A stretch of 64,000 nucleotides of DNA, taken from assembly GCA_902702965.1 (NCBI GenBank), contig CACRXP010000018.1, forward strand, positions 1,186,807 through 1,250,806, written 5' to 3'. Below are positions 34,270 to 45,254 of the stretch, one piece after another. Source of the stretch: Spirometra erinaceieuropaei. Its lineage: Eukaryota > Platyhelminthes > Cestoda > Diphyllobothriidea > Diphyllobothriidae. Every line of letters starts with the position of its first letter. Positions within the stretch are counted from its first letter, which is position 1. The translations under genes were made by a program, and so were the position numbers. Under the pieces are notes generated by a model. The model saw only the letters and a program-made list of their open reading frames with translations, searched no databases and was not told the origin of the DNA.

Positions 34270-35700
34270 TTCAGAAGTGTTCCCCACTGCTCATCTGCAA
34301 ACTCAAACACTGCCACTGACTGACACTCAGGTAGAAACAAACAAAGACCTGGATCTGTCGACTTCTCTCCCAGAAACAATCGGAGCCGTGCATCAACTGT
34401 TCAGCGGGAAAGAACCGGGATACGACGTGATCAAGGCCGAAATCTGCAAGCACGGCGGCCCCCAGCCAATGGATCTACTCATAACACTATACCAGGAGAT
34501 GTGTCGCTAAGGGCAAATTACTCAAAACGTCAAGGACTCGACATCGTCCATCTTTTCAAGCGGAAAGGGAATCGACAACTCCGTGATAGCTACAAAAAAT
34601 ATTTCTGTCTAACATCGTCGGGAAAATCTTCACATGCATCCTCCTCAAACGTCTTAATGGCCATCTCGAACAGAGGGTTCTGCCGGAAAGTCAATGCGGA
34701 GCTACCGGCATGATCTTTGCCGCTCGTCAGCTGCAAGAGAAGTGTCAAGAAATGCGGACCCACCTCTACACTACGTTCGTGGTCTTAAGGAAAACCTTTG
34801 ACACGATGAATCGCGATGGACCGTGAAAAATCCCGCAGAAATTCGGCTGTCCTGTGCGATTCACGTATAGAGGGAGTCAGCTTCACGACGGGATTATGGC
34901 GCGCATCCCGAACGACGGGGACGTCTCAGAAGCATTTACAGTAACCAACAGAGTAAAACAGGGCTGCGCACCCGCCCCAGCCCTCTTTGGCCTTACGTTT
35001 TCTACCATGTTGATGGACGGCTATGGAGATGAGCGTCCCCGGATCCGCATCGCTTACGGGGACGACGGCCATTTTCTAAACACCCCGCGCATGTAGGCCT
35101 CAACACGCCTCACTGCAACTACCGTCGACGATCTGCTATTTGCTGACGACTGTGCACTCAAAATTGTGTCGGAAGCTGACATACAACGGAGCATGGAACT
35201 CTTTGTCCCCGTCTGGCGCTGACTCCGGACTGACCATCGACACGGACAAAACTATGGTTATGCATCAGTAGTCACCCGGCGCTGTGTACAGTGTTCCTCG
35301 CATCCACGTTAACGGCACCCAACTGAAGACCGTGGATAGCTTCGCCTACTTAGGCTGCCCACAGTCGACTGCGAATTAACTCACCGGATCTCCAAAATCA
35401 GCTAACCTTTCCACCGGCTTCAGAACGCCGTGTGGAATCGCCATGGCCTACACCTGAACACCTAACTGAAAACATACAAGGCAGTCATATTGAGGACTTT
35501 ACTGCATGGCGCCGAGACCTGAGGAGTCTACGAGGAACAAGCGCAGAATCTCGATCAGTTGTCTCCCGCGGATATTAACACTGAAGTGGCAGGACAGGAT
35601 CTCGGACAAATAAGTTTTGGAACGGACCAAATGACGGAATAACTCAGACCTCTCAGTCGGCCCAGTGTTTTTGTTTGGAGTCGCCAACTAGAGGACTGCG
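34270..35700 (+). mobile_element. RTE LINE, RT region, heavily mutated
   Basis: Pieces in order: LPETIGAVHQLFSGKEPGYD and AEICKHGGPQPMDLLITLYQ (34360-34500), GQITQNVKD (34513), THLYTTFVVLRKTFDTMNRD (34760-34820; the usual K-A-F-D palm Asp is kept), QLHDGIMARIPNDGDVSEAF, VKQGCAPAPALFGLTFSTML (34955-35010), IRIAYGDDGHFLNT, VDDLLFADDCALKIV with intact F-A-D-D (about 35130-35160), SMELFV, an RTDHRHG relic, WNRHGLHLNT (35440) and YKAVILRTLLHGAET (35475-35520). More than ten stops and frameshifts. It is the same family as the copy at 1-1297. Confidence 0.82.
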
Positions 35701-36065
35701 ATTCAGGTTGCAATGGCTCCCTCTTGATGTGGCCTCTATGACACTCCCACTATGTGGGATCCTACTTGTCCCCTTTCCTCTTCTCCTGTAAAAACCTGGT
35801 CGCTGTACTTTGTCGATCGGGGGTGCGGTGGTACACCTAGGTGCGAGTTTACATCGTACCCATCACCTGTGCCCTTTCCCGTCTCTGGTCTTGTCGGCTA
35901 TGTCTTGACACCAGGCCCAGGTGGAGGAGGAGGGGAGGGTGCGGTAGATGCTGCGAAAGTCTACTATCACTATAAACCAAAGCACACGCAAGTCACCGTC
36001 CTTTATATCACCCTGCTGTGGAGCGCACGGCGGACTTCGTCGGGAACGACGGTCGAACTCTCATT
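35701..36065 (+). repeat. Dispersed repeat 'R', copy 1
   Basis: Shares with copy 3 the start TTCAGG..GCAATGGCTCC..CTTGATGTGGCCTCTATG, and with copies 2 and 4 the internal GTACACCTAGGTGCG and GCGGTAGATGC..AAGTC blocks. It ends near a GTCG..ACGACGGTCGAACTCTC block. Length is about 365 bases. It lies directly after an RTE fragment. Confidence 0.75.
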
Positions 36066-36739
36066 AGCCACTCAAGAATTCGTTTTTCCCGTTAATATTA
36101 TGATAACCTTTACGACTTAAAGTTATTCTGGAGGCACAAAATTCGTAATTTCGCAGGCATAGTTTTTAACAAATTCAGCAGACAGATGACTACCATATAA
36201 GCAATATGAAGAGGCCTGTACAATCGCCAGAATCATTTCTTTGTTCTTCTGAACGTCCGAGTTTGTAAAAGATTCCTTTGTGAGAGATAAAAGCGGCAGG
36301 GAACAGGTGGCAATTGTAGGGGATATGGGCCAATCAAACTTCATTGACACCAGTCTGAAGGGAACAGCGCAGGGCACTGTATATTGGTGCCAGATCGATA
36401 CATCGATAGTAATAATCCTACAGATTCGTTTGTGAGTCACCAGTTGGTTGTTGTAAAAATGGAGAAGCTGCGTGCAGTTCGTCGCCTTCCTGTAGACTGT
36501 AGGCTTAGTGAAAACACTCTTCAAGTGGATTCCGACTCATTGCAACATTCAGAAAGAAAATCACATGAGGCTGATAACTCCGCGAGCAATTTATGCAGAA
36601 CGGCTAACCGTAGGCATTCATAAGTCGATGCCTACGTGCTCTGCCATACCTAAGAGACATGTCAGGGACGACTGAACGCACTGCTGCGGGGCTGGGTGTA
36701 AGAAATGCATACCGGCTCAAAGCTACCACGCGCAGCGGG

Positions 36740-37069
36740 GTCGTCAAAATCAAAGACAGATTAAATCCCAGTATTATCCCAGATGGCTGCCCATACTTGC
36801 GCAACAGGTTAGGAGCTTGACTTCGCAGACACGAGGATAATCGCGCACGCAAGAAACAAGACAAGCCGTGAACTGATCGAGCCCTGGGCCCCATATGAGA
36901 ACTCAGTTAATCGATGTGGCGCGGACATACACAGCCCTCAGCAGACATCCCCGAGCTGATATCCCCGATGCTTGATTGTCTTAAGCCCCCTATGAATATT
37001 GTTTGTCCTGTCGCTGTCTGTATTTTTGACGATGAACTCCCGTACGAGTTCAAAAGCTCAGACAAATAA
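36740..37069 (+). mobile_element. Second Penelope-like element fragment, C-terminus and 3' tail
   Basis: At 36780-36950 the plus strand reads QMAAHTCATG, a stop, then ELDFADTRIIAHARNKTSRE, LIEPWAPYENSVNRCGAD. This is the end of a GIY-YIG-type Penelope endonuclease: the E-x-W and S-V-N-R motifs correspond to EAW and SVNRH in the palindrome copies. The 3' tail (36960-37069) carries a degenerate hammerhead-like motif and ends in ACAAATAAAG. The sequence is clearly a different subfamily from the palindrome. Upstream (36600-36740) I see no further reliable similarity. Confidence 0.7.
37016..37063 (+). ncRNA. Degenerate hammerhead-like motif in the second PLE
   Basis: Helix I GTCT (37016-37019) and AGAC (37060-37063); core box TTGACGA (37026-37032), expected CTGACGA; helix II TGAACTC (37033-37039) with GAGTTCA (37046-37052); second box reads AAAA in place of GAAA; then GC and TC. 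Several bases lie between helix I and the core. The layout matches 13250-13294, with core changes that should abolish cleavage. Confidence 0.4.
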
Positions 37070-38574
37070 AGAAATTATTTCGGCGATAGAAAAGTTTTCT
37101 TCTTCCCAACTTCCACATACTCCTGAAATACAAAAATTAGTCCCGATTCGTAACTACGATATGTATATTCCATGTTTGCTTATCTTCTACCTAGAGCATG
37201 ATTGCTGCTTTAAGCCATAGCATCTTATAGGTTTGACTCAAATGAATTATACCAATCGTTTTGCTCATTTGGGTCTTATTGTATCTGGTGAATGTTTACT
37301 TAGAAATGGGACACAACAGTTTATGTCAAACTGATATAATAACGGCGACAGGAGGACTTTGCTGACATCACAATAAATGCTCGTATTGACTTAAAAATGC
37401 GAAGACCATGTTCGGCCAAATTACGTGTAGCCCGTCCAAGAGGTAAACGTAATTTAAGCGCGATATGACAGCGACTTCTGTGTTTAATCTTCTCTCAGAA
37501 CCAGCCGATTCGCTTTTTTTCTTTTCCGATTCAGCTAAAGGCGTCACCTGTACCACTTTATTAACTCCATTATTGAGTGTTTATTGTGTGCTCTCAGTTT
37601 GAGTCTTCGCAACATATCCATAATGTCGTAAGTATATTAAACATCGTTACCATTTTGCCTTCTTCTGTAGACCGGATAATTCATAGTTAATATCATTAAA
37701 ACTATACTAGTAGGAGATGCTCATATTTAATCCGGATTCTGCATACAACAACTTGATTGTTTCTCACTCAAAAAAGACGCCACTGCTTGAGGCACATGTT
37801 TATATTTTCCAAAAAAATCAGTCCAGAAGACCTTTAATATTTACTTTTTTCCTGACTTTAACCCCTGGAGTATTCATCTAACATCAGCAAGGATTCTCTT
37901 GTTATGAAAATATTCACTTCGCCTTATGGCAGATTGTAAATGAAACATCGACAAATAAACTTAAATGACCCCTAAATGCAAAGTTACCCAGGATCACGAT
38001 TTCGGTCAAATGGAAAGGGAGTCCAGAGCATTAATGTAACTTTAGGTATTGCAGATTCGTGAGCACTGCTGCGAAACATAACTCCATTTGTTCAGTTATA
38101 CACACCAGTGTCAGACACCACCAGAGAGAGGATGCCACTTTGACTCTAGAATGTCCCCCTCCAACGTTAACAATCACATTTTATGCATTAGTTCAGAACA
38201 CTGTGTGAGTCAGTACAACCAAGAATATCTGATAAGGAATATCAATTTTTTTTCGTTATTTTGCCATAAACAACAAGCATAAGAATAAAATACAATGGTT
38301 TTGTGACATGCGAAAGTCCCGGAAAAACAGTTTTACAGAAACGTGGATTTTCCAGTCGTGGAGAGTTTTCTAGAACGAAAAGCAATCTCATGACAGTGTT
38401 TCATTCAGTATATGAAATTGAGTAGACGGCATATGTACAGTGGACGACTTATCTCATCGAACATCGACCGAGACAGCAAAGTGTGATTTTAGTTGAGAAA
38501 GATAAGTTAGGTGTAATATTGAGTACCGTATAGCATAATTTCAATATATTGCAGTCAAATCAGGAAGGTGACTT
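37070..38574. other. AT-rich stretch without recognised genes
   Basis: Only short frames and no domain. There is a short T-rich run but no clear repeat. Confidence 0.5.
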
Positions 38575-38705
38575 TTGAATGCATGTCGTTCTGGACTCTT
38601 TGAATTTATTTTCGGTGCCCTCACAAACCAGGAACTGTTTTATAGAAGGCCTGCTCAAAGAAAACCTTCCTTGCACTCAGTTTGTAAAAAAGTACACCTT
38701 ATTCA
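38575..38705 (-). repeat. Fragment shared with the sequence after the 48 kb gap
   Basis: GGCCTGCTCAAAGAAAACCTTCC and the following bases (38648-38688) recur almost exactly at 48167-48205. On the minus strand both encode YKL.ARKVFFEQA, so this may be a coding scrap of a retroelement. Here it continues FYKTVPGL and a stop. Confidence 0.55.
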
Positions 38706-39204
38706 AAGTTTTTACTCGAAAACACGACATATTTGATTTTGCGTTTTTCTAATTTAAGATTAATTTTGAGCCCGACCTGCCGTAGCTCTATTTTTCAGGT
38801 TTTCCACTCCAAAATCTGTACACTTTCCACTTCAGGAAAGCAATAATTCTCATATGCGTTTAAGACAGTGTCGGAGTCCTTAAATTTTGCAGTCAATGTT
38901 GTCTGCATTGTATAGTTCACAAGGTGCATTAACAAACGCACATATACCATGCCGTTTGAATAAACTTGCTCCATCTTAAAAGCCTCATAGCCACAAACTT
39001 CTCTTAAACTGAAAAATACCGTTTCTTTGAGTAAAGAAACGGGAAAAGGCGTAAGTTGCTACAAGATGAGTACAGTGAGAAAAGTTCTTGTGCATGCTTT
39101 GTTTAGGTTTACAAAGGCGTCGAATGTACATGAAAGAATTTCGCACGACCTAAGTAGTCATTTTTCGGAGAATTCATCTAGGAAAACGTACCGTGAGTGA
39201 CCGA

Positions 39205-40144
39205 TTTCATGAAATGATGGCCTAAATTCTGAAATGTGTTTTTGATTAGAAAGGATTACTTAGACGGGATTGAAATACCGATTAACAGGCGGCATAATCC
39301 TATAACATTTCGGACTTGGCAGGATCTCAGCTTATGAATGCATGTCTTTCCAATCTTCTGTAGAAAACATACTCGGAAAAAAATGAATATTTAAGTAGCA
39401 TGCATTTTTAAATTGATTTTCGCTGGTCCCATAAATTCAAATAAATTTTATAGACCAAATGCTCACAAACATGCTTTCTTTTGCCCGTTTGGTAGAAAAT
39501 CACGTTAAGTTTATATTGTATACTCAAAGAAGGGGTATAGTTGGGATTTGAAAAAGTTTTCTAATTCCCGGATAATTTGGAGCCTGATCGGCCGTTGCAC
39601 CAGCGCTTAGTAATTTCAGTCTACAAGGTGCATGCGTTCGGCGTAAGAAAAATCATAAATCCTTTTAGGCCTTTAAAAAGATATCATATAGAGTCCATAA
39701 AATTTTGCAGTGTATGCGAACTATGTTGTACACTTCATGAGAAGTAGTGGTAAACGGACAGGTGCGATGCTGCATGAACAGATATTACACAGTCTTAAAA
39801 AATCTCATAACTGGAAACTTGGTAAAACCTAATTATACTTTTTGTTCGGGTATAAAATATAAACTTAACGTGATTCTCCACCAAACGGGCAAAAGAAAGT
39901 ATGTTTTTGGGCATTTGGTCTATAAAATTTATTTGAATTTATGGGACCATCGAAAATCAATATAAAAATGCATGCTACTTAAATATTCATTTTTTAAAGA
40001 GTATGGTTTCTACAGAAGATTGGAAAGACGTGCATTCATAAGCTGAGGGCCCGCCGAGTCCGAAATGTTATAGGATTATGCCGCATGTTAATCAGTATTT
40101 CAATCGAAAACGCATTTCAGAATTTCGGCCAACATTTCATGAAA
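39205..40144. repeat. AT-rich inverted repeat, arms 320 and 296 bases
   Basis: Arms 39205-39524 and 39849-40144 are inverted copies with about 85-90 percent match by eye; the left arm has an extra 26 bases (GAAAGGATTACTTAGACGGG region). Spacer 39525-39848. The arms contain no coding capacity. Parts of the flanking sequence (38580-38990) look like more diverged direct relatives of 39340-39760. This could be a fold-back or MITE-like element. Confidence 0.75.
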
Positions 40145-40436
40145 AAGCATATCACCTGTAATTATGTTTCGAATTACTTCTCGTAAATAAAATTGGAGCT
40201 TTCTTTAAAGGCTTTTGTAGGACTATCTATAAAGATGTTGCTTCTTTGATAAAGAAGCTTTGAAGCTCTGTTTTTTAAGGATTTGATAACTTTATAGTCT
40301 AGCACTATCGTAGTTTGGTGCGAAGAGATGCACATACACTCTCGTTCATACCTGAAACAAAGATAGGACACGAAAATTAGTGGTTCTACACCGTAATACA
40401 GATGACCTTGCCCTAAATTCCATAGAGATCAGCGTT

Positions 40437-40535
40437 GAGGTTAACGTTAGGGTTAAGACTAGGGCCGCAGTTAGGATACGAGTTTTTTTGTGGTTGGGAT
40501 GAAGGCTTGGGTTAGAGTTAGCGTTTGGTTTAGGA
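40437..40535 (+). repeat. Degenerate GTTAGG-type repeats
   Basis: Loose repeats such as GTTAACGTTAGGGTTAAGACTAGGG and GGGTTAGAGTTAGCGTTTGG. TTAGGG is the telomere unit of flatworms, but the array is too irregular to call telomeric. Confidence 0.3.
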
Positions 40536-40654
40536 CACGGGATTGGGCACGATTTTCAGAATCTGGCGTCAGGCCAACTGTATTAGGGAGGGACCCCTAT
40601 TCCCTTGTTTTACAGAAGCGAATTGCTATTTAAGTAGCCACAACACTACGCGAC

Positions 40655-41045
40655 AGTTCAACTGTCAAGACCGACGATGCCCAACGTGTACTTTACATCA
40701 GAGTGAGAGCGGGGACGGTGACCTGTGCGTCAATCAGTTTAAAGTGATAGTTGGCTTGCGCTGCATCTACCGCACTCTCTCGCCCTGCCCTACCCGGGCC
40801 CATTGTCCTGTCAGAGCCAAGATGACCGGAAGTGAGGGAGGGCGCGGGTGGCTGCTATGGCGAAAACCCGCACCTAGGTGTACCCCCACACCCCCTGATC
40901 CACAACCTACACTGGCCAGGATTTTACACAACAACAAAAATAAGAAGTGCGGCACGACATGCGCCTACATCTGACCCTGCCGCCACGCCCTCAATGTTGG
41001 TATTTGTTACCAGCGCGCATTCCCAATAACGACTGCGGACCTCGA
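40655..41045 (-). repeat. Dispersed repeat 'R', copy 2
   Basis: Inverted relative to copy 1. CATCAGAGTGAGAGCGGGGACGGTGAC (40697-40723) and CCCGCACCTAGGTGTAC (40866-40882) are shared with copy 4 in the same order and spacing, as are CCAGGATTTTA and TTCCCAATAACGAC towards the other end. It opens a 143-codon frame by chance. Confidence 0.8.
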
Positions 41046-42004
41046 TCTAGCTGCTCTCCCTATCGGTCCAACAAATCTGCCGCATGACCCGTTTTAAGGG
41101 CAAACGTCGCAACATATATTATTATATAAAATGATTACCTAAATCAAAACAAACAAACCCATCAGGAAACGGTGGCAGAGCAAAGTAAACTAATGGCTTC
41201 AAATCGATTAAACGATGTTATCGGCCGCAACAGTATGCGTCGGACTGCATGCCATGGCACGCCAGTGTATCGCAAGAGATTTGAGATGTACTGCCAAACG
41301 GATACTGAATTTCTCTTACTTTTTTAGAACTGAATAAACCACCGCTGACTAAATTACGTGGAGTCAAAGTCCGAGGTAGTTCGTAGCCAATAGGAATACA
41401 AGCTGTGAGTGATAGGTGGTGCCAGCTCGCGCAGGTCGTGGAAAGTAACGACCGGCTCATCATCGTACGTGGAAATAAGCAAATGCAAGGCATGGAGCGA
41501 GAGGTAAGACAACCAATGAAAGATTATTATAAAACATGTACGTACTGTTATTTAGCAAATTCACCAGCGTTTTAACACTCCTGCTTTACTGGCAGATGTA
41601 TGCATTCCGTCTACCAATGTTTTTAGTATTTTTTCACTACCTGACTGCTCTCCGTGCCGAACGTTTTTTAAACTGAGTTTCAAAAGCCCTGTTCCATGTA
41701 CCAGTAACACACTGATTTTGTTTTGTTTGATATGAAGCAAAGTAAATTATATGTAGATAGAAAATGGTAATGGTGATTAAGAATTTCAGATACCGATCTG
41801 TCTATGTGTACATGTAAGATGTTTGTTATGACAGCTGGAAAAAAGTAACAGAGTGTCCTATAGAAAATATAATTTATTGTATTTTGTAGGCAAACGGTAC
41901 TGGCCAGCCGGAAAACCAGTCAATCGCGTCGTGTCTTACCGACCGCAGCAGATTAAATTATGCAAGAAATCGATTCCAATAAAGTGGTGCAGCCTTTCCA
42001 AAGT

Positions 42005-42215
42005 AGAGGGCTACTGCCCATTATTCTAACGTGCAAGTGCGGATAACGTAAGGCAAAAAACCCTTAAGCGGTACGCGGCTGGTTTCCACTGCAGATGTAA
42101 ACGTTGTGGCTCGAGGAAAGCCCTGCGGACGGGTCCAGTGTTTGAAAACAGCACATTAACAATAAGACAAGCTCTGCGGAATTGCTTTGCATTTTTAAGG
42201 TGTACAAGAGTAAAG
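42005..42215 (+). pseudogene. Merlin/IS1595-like transposase zinc-ribbon fragment (tentative)
   Basis: The plus frame reads GYCPLF, a stop, LKRYAAGFHCRCKRCGSRKA, then LRTGPVFENSTLTIRQALRN. The two Cys pairs followed by S-R-K/S-x-R-T-G-x-x-F-E-x-S-x-L are the typical N-terminal zinc ribbon of Merlin and IS1595/IS1016-type transposases. No DDE catalytic core is seen downstream (42215-42760 has only stop-rich frames). If right, it is a small remnant of a cut-and-paste transposon. It could also be another zinc-ribbon protein. Confidence 0.4.
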
Positions 42216-42959
42216 GAGGTCCCGTGTCCAGCCGGGTGGTGTAGGTGCGAGTGTGGATGAAATACAGTACCGTCTGTGGCTTGGACTATATAACGGAAAC
42301 CTAAGGAATAACTGGCAAATATTTGTGTCCCATATTGTGGAAGCATGTCCCGTTCAGTGACATTACCTCAACTGGATTACTTACCGTTTAAGTAATCTTT
42401 TTTTACATAAGTAATTCTGACTGCTCAGGTCGGTGATATGTTGAGAGTGAGGAACGACGCTGTAAATCACAGAGGACACGGAGGAGGTAGTGTCGTAATG
42501 TTTTCCGTTGTGTACCCGGGCATGATGGTGACAAGTGCGCCTCTTACAGTCCCCCAACAGCGGACATGAAATACGGATGGAAAGGGCATGACAATAAGTC
42601 CATATAAACATTGTTGCAGCATAGTGTCCTCGGAGCGTTTTGGCTCAAAAAGCGCCACCCTTCCTTGATTATAGCCGTCGGACTACCTGACTGGATTACG
42701 GCAGGAAACACTTCATTTTGCCTTTGACCAAAGAAGTAGGCGTCAAAGGTGCAGAGCAATGAGCCTATATAGACGTTTTTGAAGCACCGCCTTCTCAGGG
42801 CGGTAGAGATCGGCGAATTTAGTCCTGCCGACGGTGGGACCGGCCAAAAACTCTACTGCTCAACATCAGCCTCGAAAAATATAGCGGGTAGCTGTCCATA
42901 GTTTTTCCTTGCCCTCGCATGTACTTAATCTTCACCAAGTTTCCCACCAAGTTCTACCA

Positions 42960-43135
42960 GTACACTTATTAATTGTGGAATTCCTCATGATGACAGTCAC
43001 CAGAGAATGCAACTCGGAGTGCGAGTACTTCACTATCTGCATAGATGTAAAAAGAGAAGAAATGCTGTCTACAACCCAGACAAAGGACATCTTAAATTTT
43101 CAGGCAAACTATGAGAGCAGTAGAAATAGGAGAAA
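42960..43135 (-). pseudogene. Duplicate of EF-Ts (TSFM) first recognised exon and its splice acceptor
   Basis: The plus-strand text TGTGGAATTCCTCATGATGA..GTCACCAG..ATGCAACTCG at 42975-43030 matches 56437-56490 (TGTGGAATTCCTCATGAAGG..GCCACCAG..ATGCAACTCG), and the similarity continues across the intron side to about 43125 (ACTATGAGAGCAGTAGAA versus ACTATGAAAGCCGTAGAA at 56570-56590). On the minus strand this reads IVKYSHSELHSLVTVIMRNS, against MLKYMHLELHPLVAAFMRNS in the gene. The start ATG is ATA here; the acceptor CAG is kept. Intron sequence is included, so it is a DNA duplication, not a retrocopy. The rest of the exon is absent. Confidence 0.7.
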
Positions 43136-45254
43136 AATAGCTTGACAGCGGAGGGTTATTCGCTGGAAGACTTGTTTAACTAACACTTTTGTCTCTCGTA
43201 ATGCCGAGAATGTGAAAAAACTCATAGTTAACTTTTTATACGCACAATGAATGAGAATAAAATCAAGCTGGCAGCCCTCGACTAATTTGCTTTGTGAAAT
43301 ACGGCACAGTGCTGTTGTCACTTACTAGGTGCCAACAGCGGGGAAACCATAAAAGCGCGCGCAAAAGATGCTTTCTCCTAGAAAAATTGGCGGAGTTTAG
43401 AGGACTTATTTATCTGTGATTAAAACTCCACGTTGAACATCGCATAAAAGTCGACCTAACAGAAAAGTAGTGACATTGACAGACGGGCATATCGAAGCGC
43501 AGTAACATTAGATTAGGCGGATAGAATCTTAATTCAAGAATACATAGCGAATTATTGAAGCGATCTACAGGTACGGCACCAAACTAAGAAGACAACGAAC
43601 TCGGTTTTTAAATTTCGAGACACGTCTGGAGGAAAAGACGAGCAAACAGTAAATAAATACGAAGCCAGACGGAAGGAGCGATATAAAGGAATGTAATAGT
43701 GACGCAGGGGTCATTTATGGCGATAGTCTCAAGGCTAATGTATTAAGGGTTGCAACATAAAAAAACGTAAGTTAATCTCAAAGGAATCAGCAGGCCTGCA
43801 AATTTTGCTGAGGTAGCGACAAATAAGGGATTTACTCCAGTCGAGAATACCCAAGGCTCTCTGGGACAGAAATTGGGGTATTTGAAGAACTGCATTCGAT
43901 GGACTTGACAGACATGGGAGCGTTCGTAAATAGATCAATAACCACACATCGAAGAGTCATTAAACGGCTGCTTAAGTATAACGGTGATAAGTGGCAAGAG
44001 TGTGGAACATGATTTGTTTCAAAGATTTTGCGTTACGAAGGCGACCCCATGTCAAATTCACCGACTAGTAGCTATTGTCAACAGCAATCTTTTCCTAACA
44101 GTCAGATATTCGGTCTGCTATTAAACAATGCTGTATTCTGTCGTCCACCCCGTTTGCTTATTCATGGAAAACTTCTACGTGAGTGTAACGCTGTCAAACG
44201 TACACAAAACGTCGGCTGACTGATCTGGATTACATCGATAATATCGACTTCTTGGTGTCGATCCATCCACCAAAGCTGAGAAAACAGAAAATGTTTTTGA
44301 TTTGCATCTCTGACCAGAAGACGCAGTCCTTGGAATTAGTGACCGTGGGCTTAAAGAAGTGGACGGTTTCAAATTCTCGGGGCAGCGTTTCTACCAAGTG
44401 GAGATTAAGGACGAACGGGTTACAGGAAAAGATGTTGTTCGCCATAAAATAGGTCTATTCGGTCAGATTGTTTCCCCGGAAGTGGGACTGTGATTCCTGT
44501 TGATCGCACGGAGGTTTCTAGGATGCGCATTCTCGCTGTTTCTCCGACGCGTTGGTTTTTGAAGTTCCCGACCACGCTGAGCTAGTTTTGGAACAATCCT
44601 TCATAGTGAATACAGGCGGGTGGGGTATCCTCAGAGACGGCAGTATCTAATGGTGTGGTGTTAAGTGGTCGTGTTCACATCAAAATGGATACGGAGTGCA
44701 GCTGGACCAGTCCTGACCATGCGTGTTAGTTCCCAGTGGGGACATGCTAAGAGGGGCTATATGTTGGTCACGGCAGCTCAAGTCACAGACAGACACTAGG
44801 AACTAAGACCCACGGGCCCGGTCCCGGATATAAAAAGGGGAACTTAGACACTAGAAGATCAGGCATTGTATTCTGTACAAAACTATTGGATAATAACTTG
44901 GAGAAGTTGACAGCCGGACTGGGGCACACGTCAGGCGACGCAAGAGCAGGCGTCCGAGTGACAGTGTGACAGATGTCAGAACTCCTTGAGCGAGCGCATG
45001 GCTTAGAAGGCCGTGAAGCTGATTGATCGGTCTGCGTAGTTGTGATTGGCCAAAGGCTAGGCTGCCACCAGTGCGTGCGTGCAAGTACTCCTGAAAGGTG
45101 AAGTACTAAAACAGGCGCCATGGCCTTGTCAATGCTCTACATGTATATCAGTATCAGACGGCTGACAGCATCAGACAGAAGTCTGGCGCATGCAAGAGGG
45201 AAGAGAGGAGAGTGAGACACATCTCCATGTCACTTCAGCACATCTCTCATAAAT
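43136..45254. other. No firm gene; possible exon at about 44320-44492 (+)
   Basis: After a splice-acceptor-like TCTCTGACCAG at 44310-44320 the plus strand is open for about 57 codons (DAVLGISDRGLKEVDGFKFS, then QRFYQVEIKDERVTGKDVV) to a TGA at 44490-44492. Composition is protein-like and hydrophilic, but I do not recognise it, and a minus-strand frame overlaps. The remaining sequence shows nothing. Confidence 0.2.

Noticed and set aside
40437..40535. Telomere-like TTAGGG array
   Set aside because: Too irregular; kept only as a low-confidence repeat and not as an interstitial telomere.
40543..40974. 143-codon plus-strand frame
   Set aside because: Falls in repeat R copy 2, whose other copies do not keep this frame.
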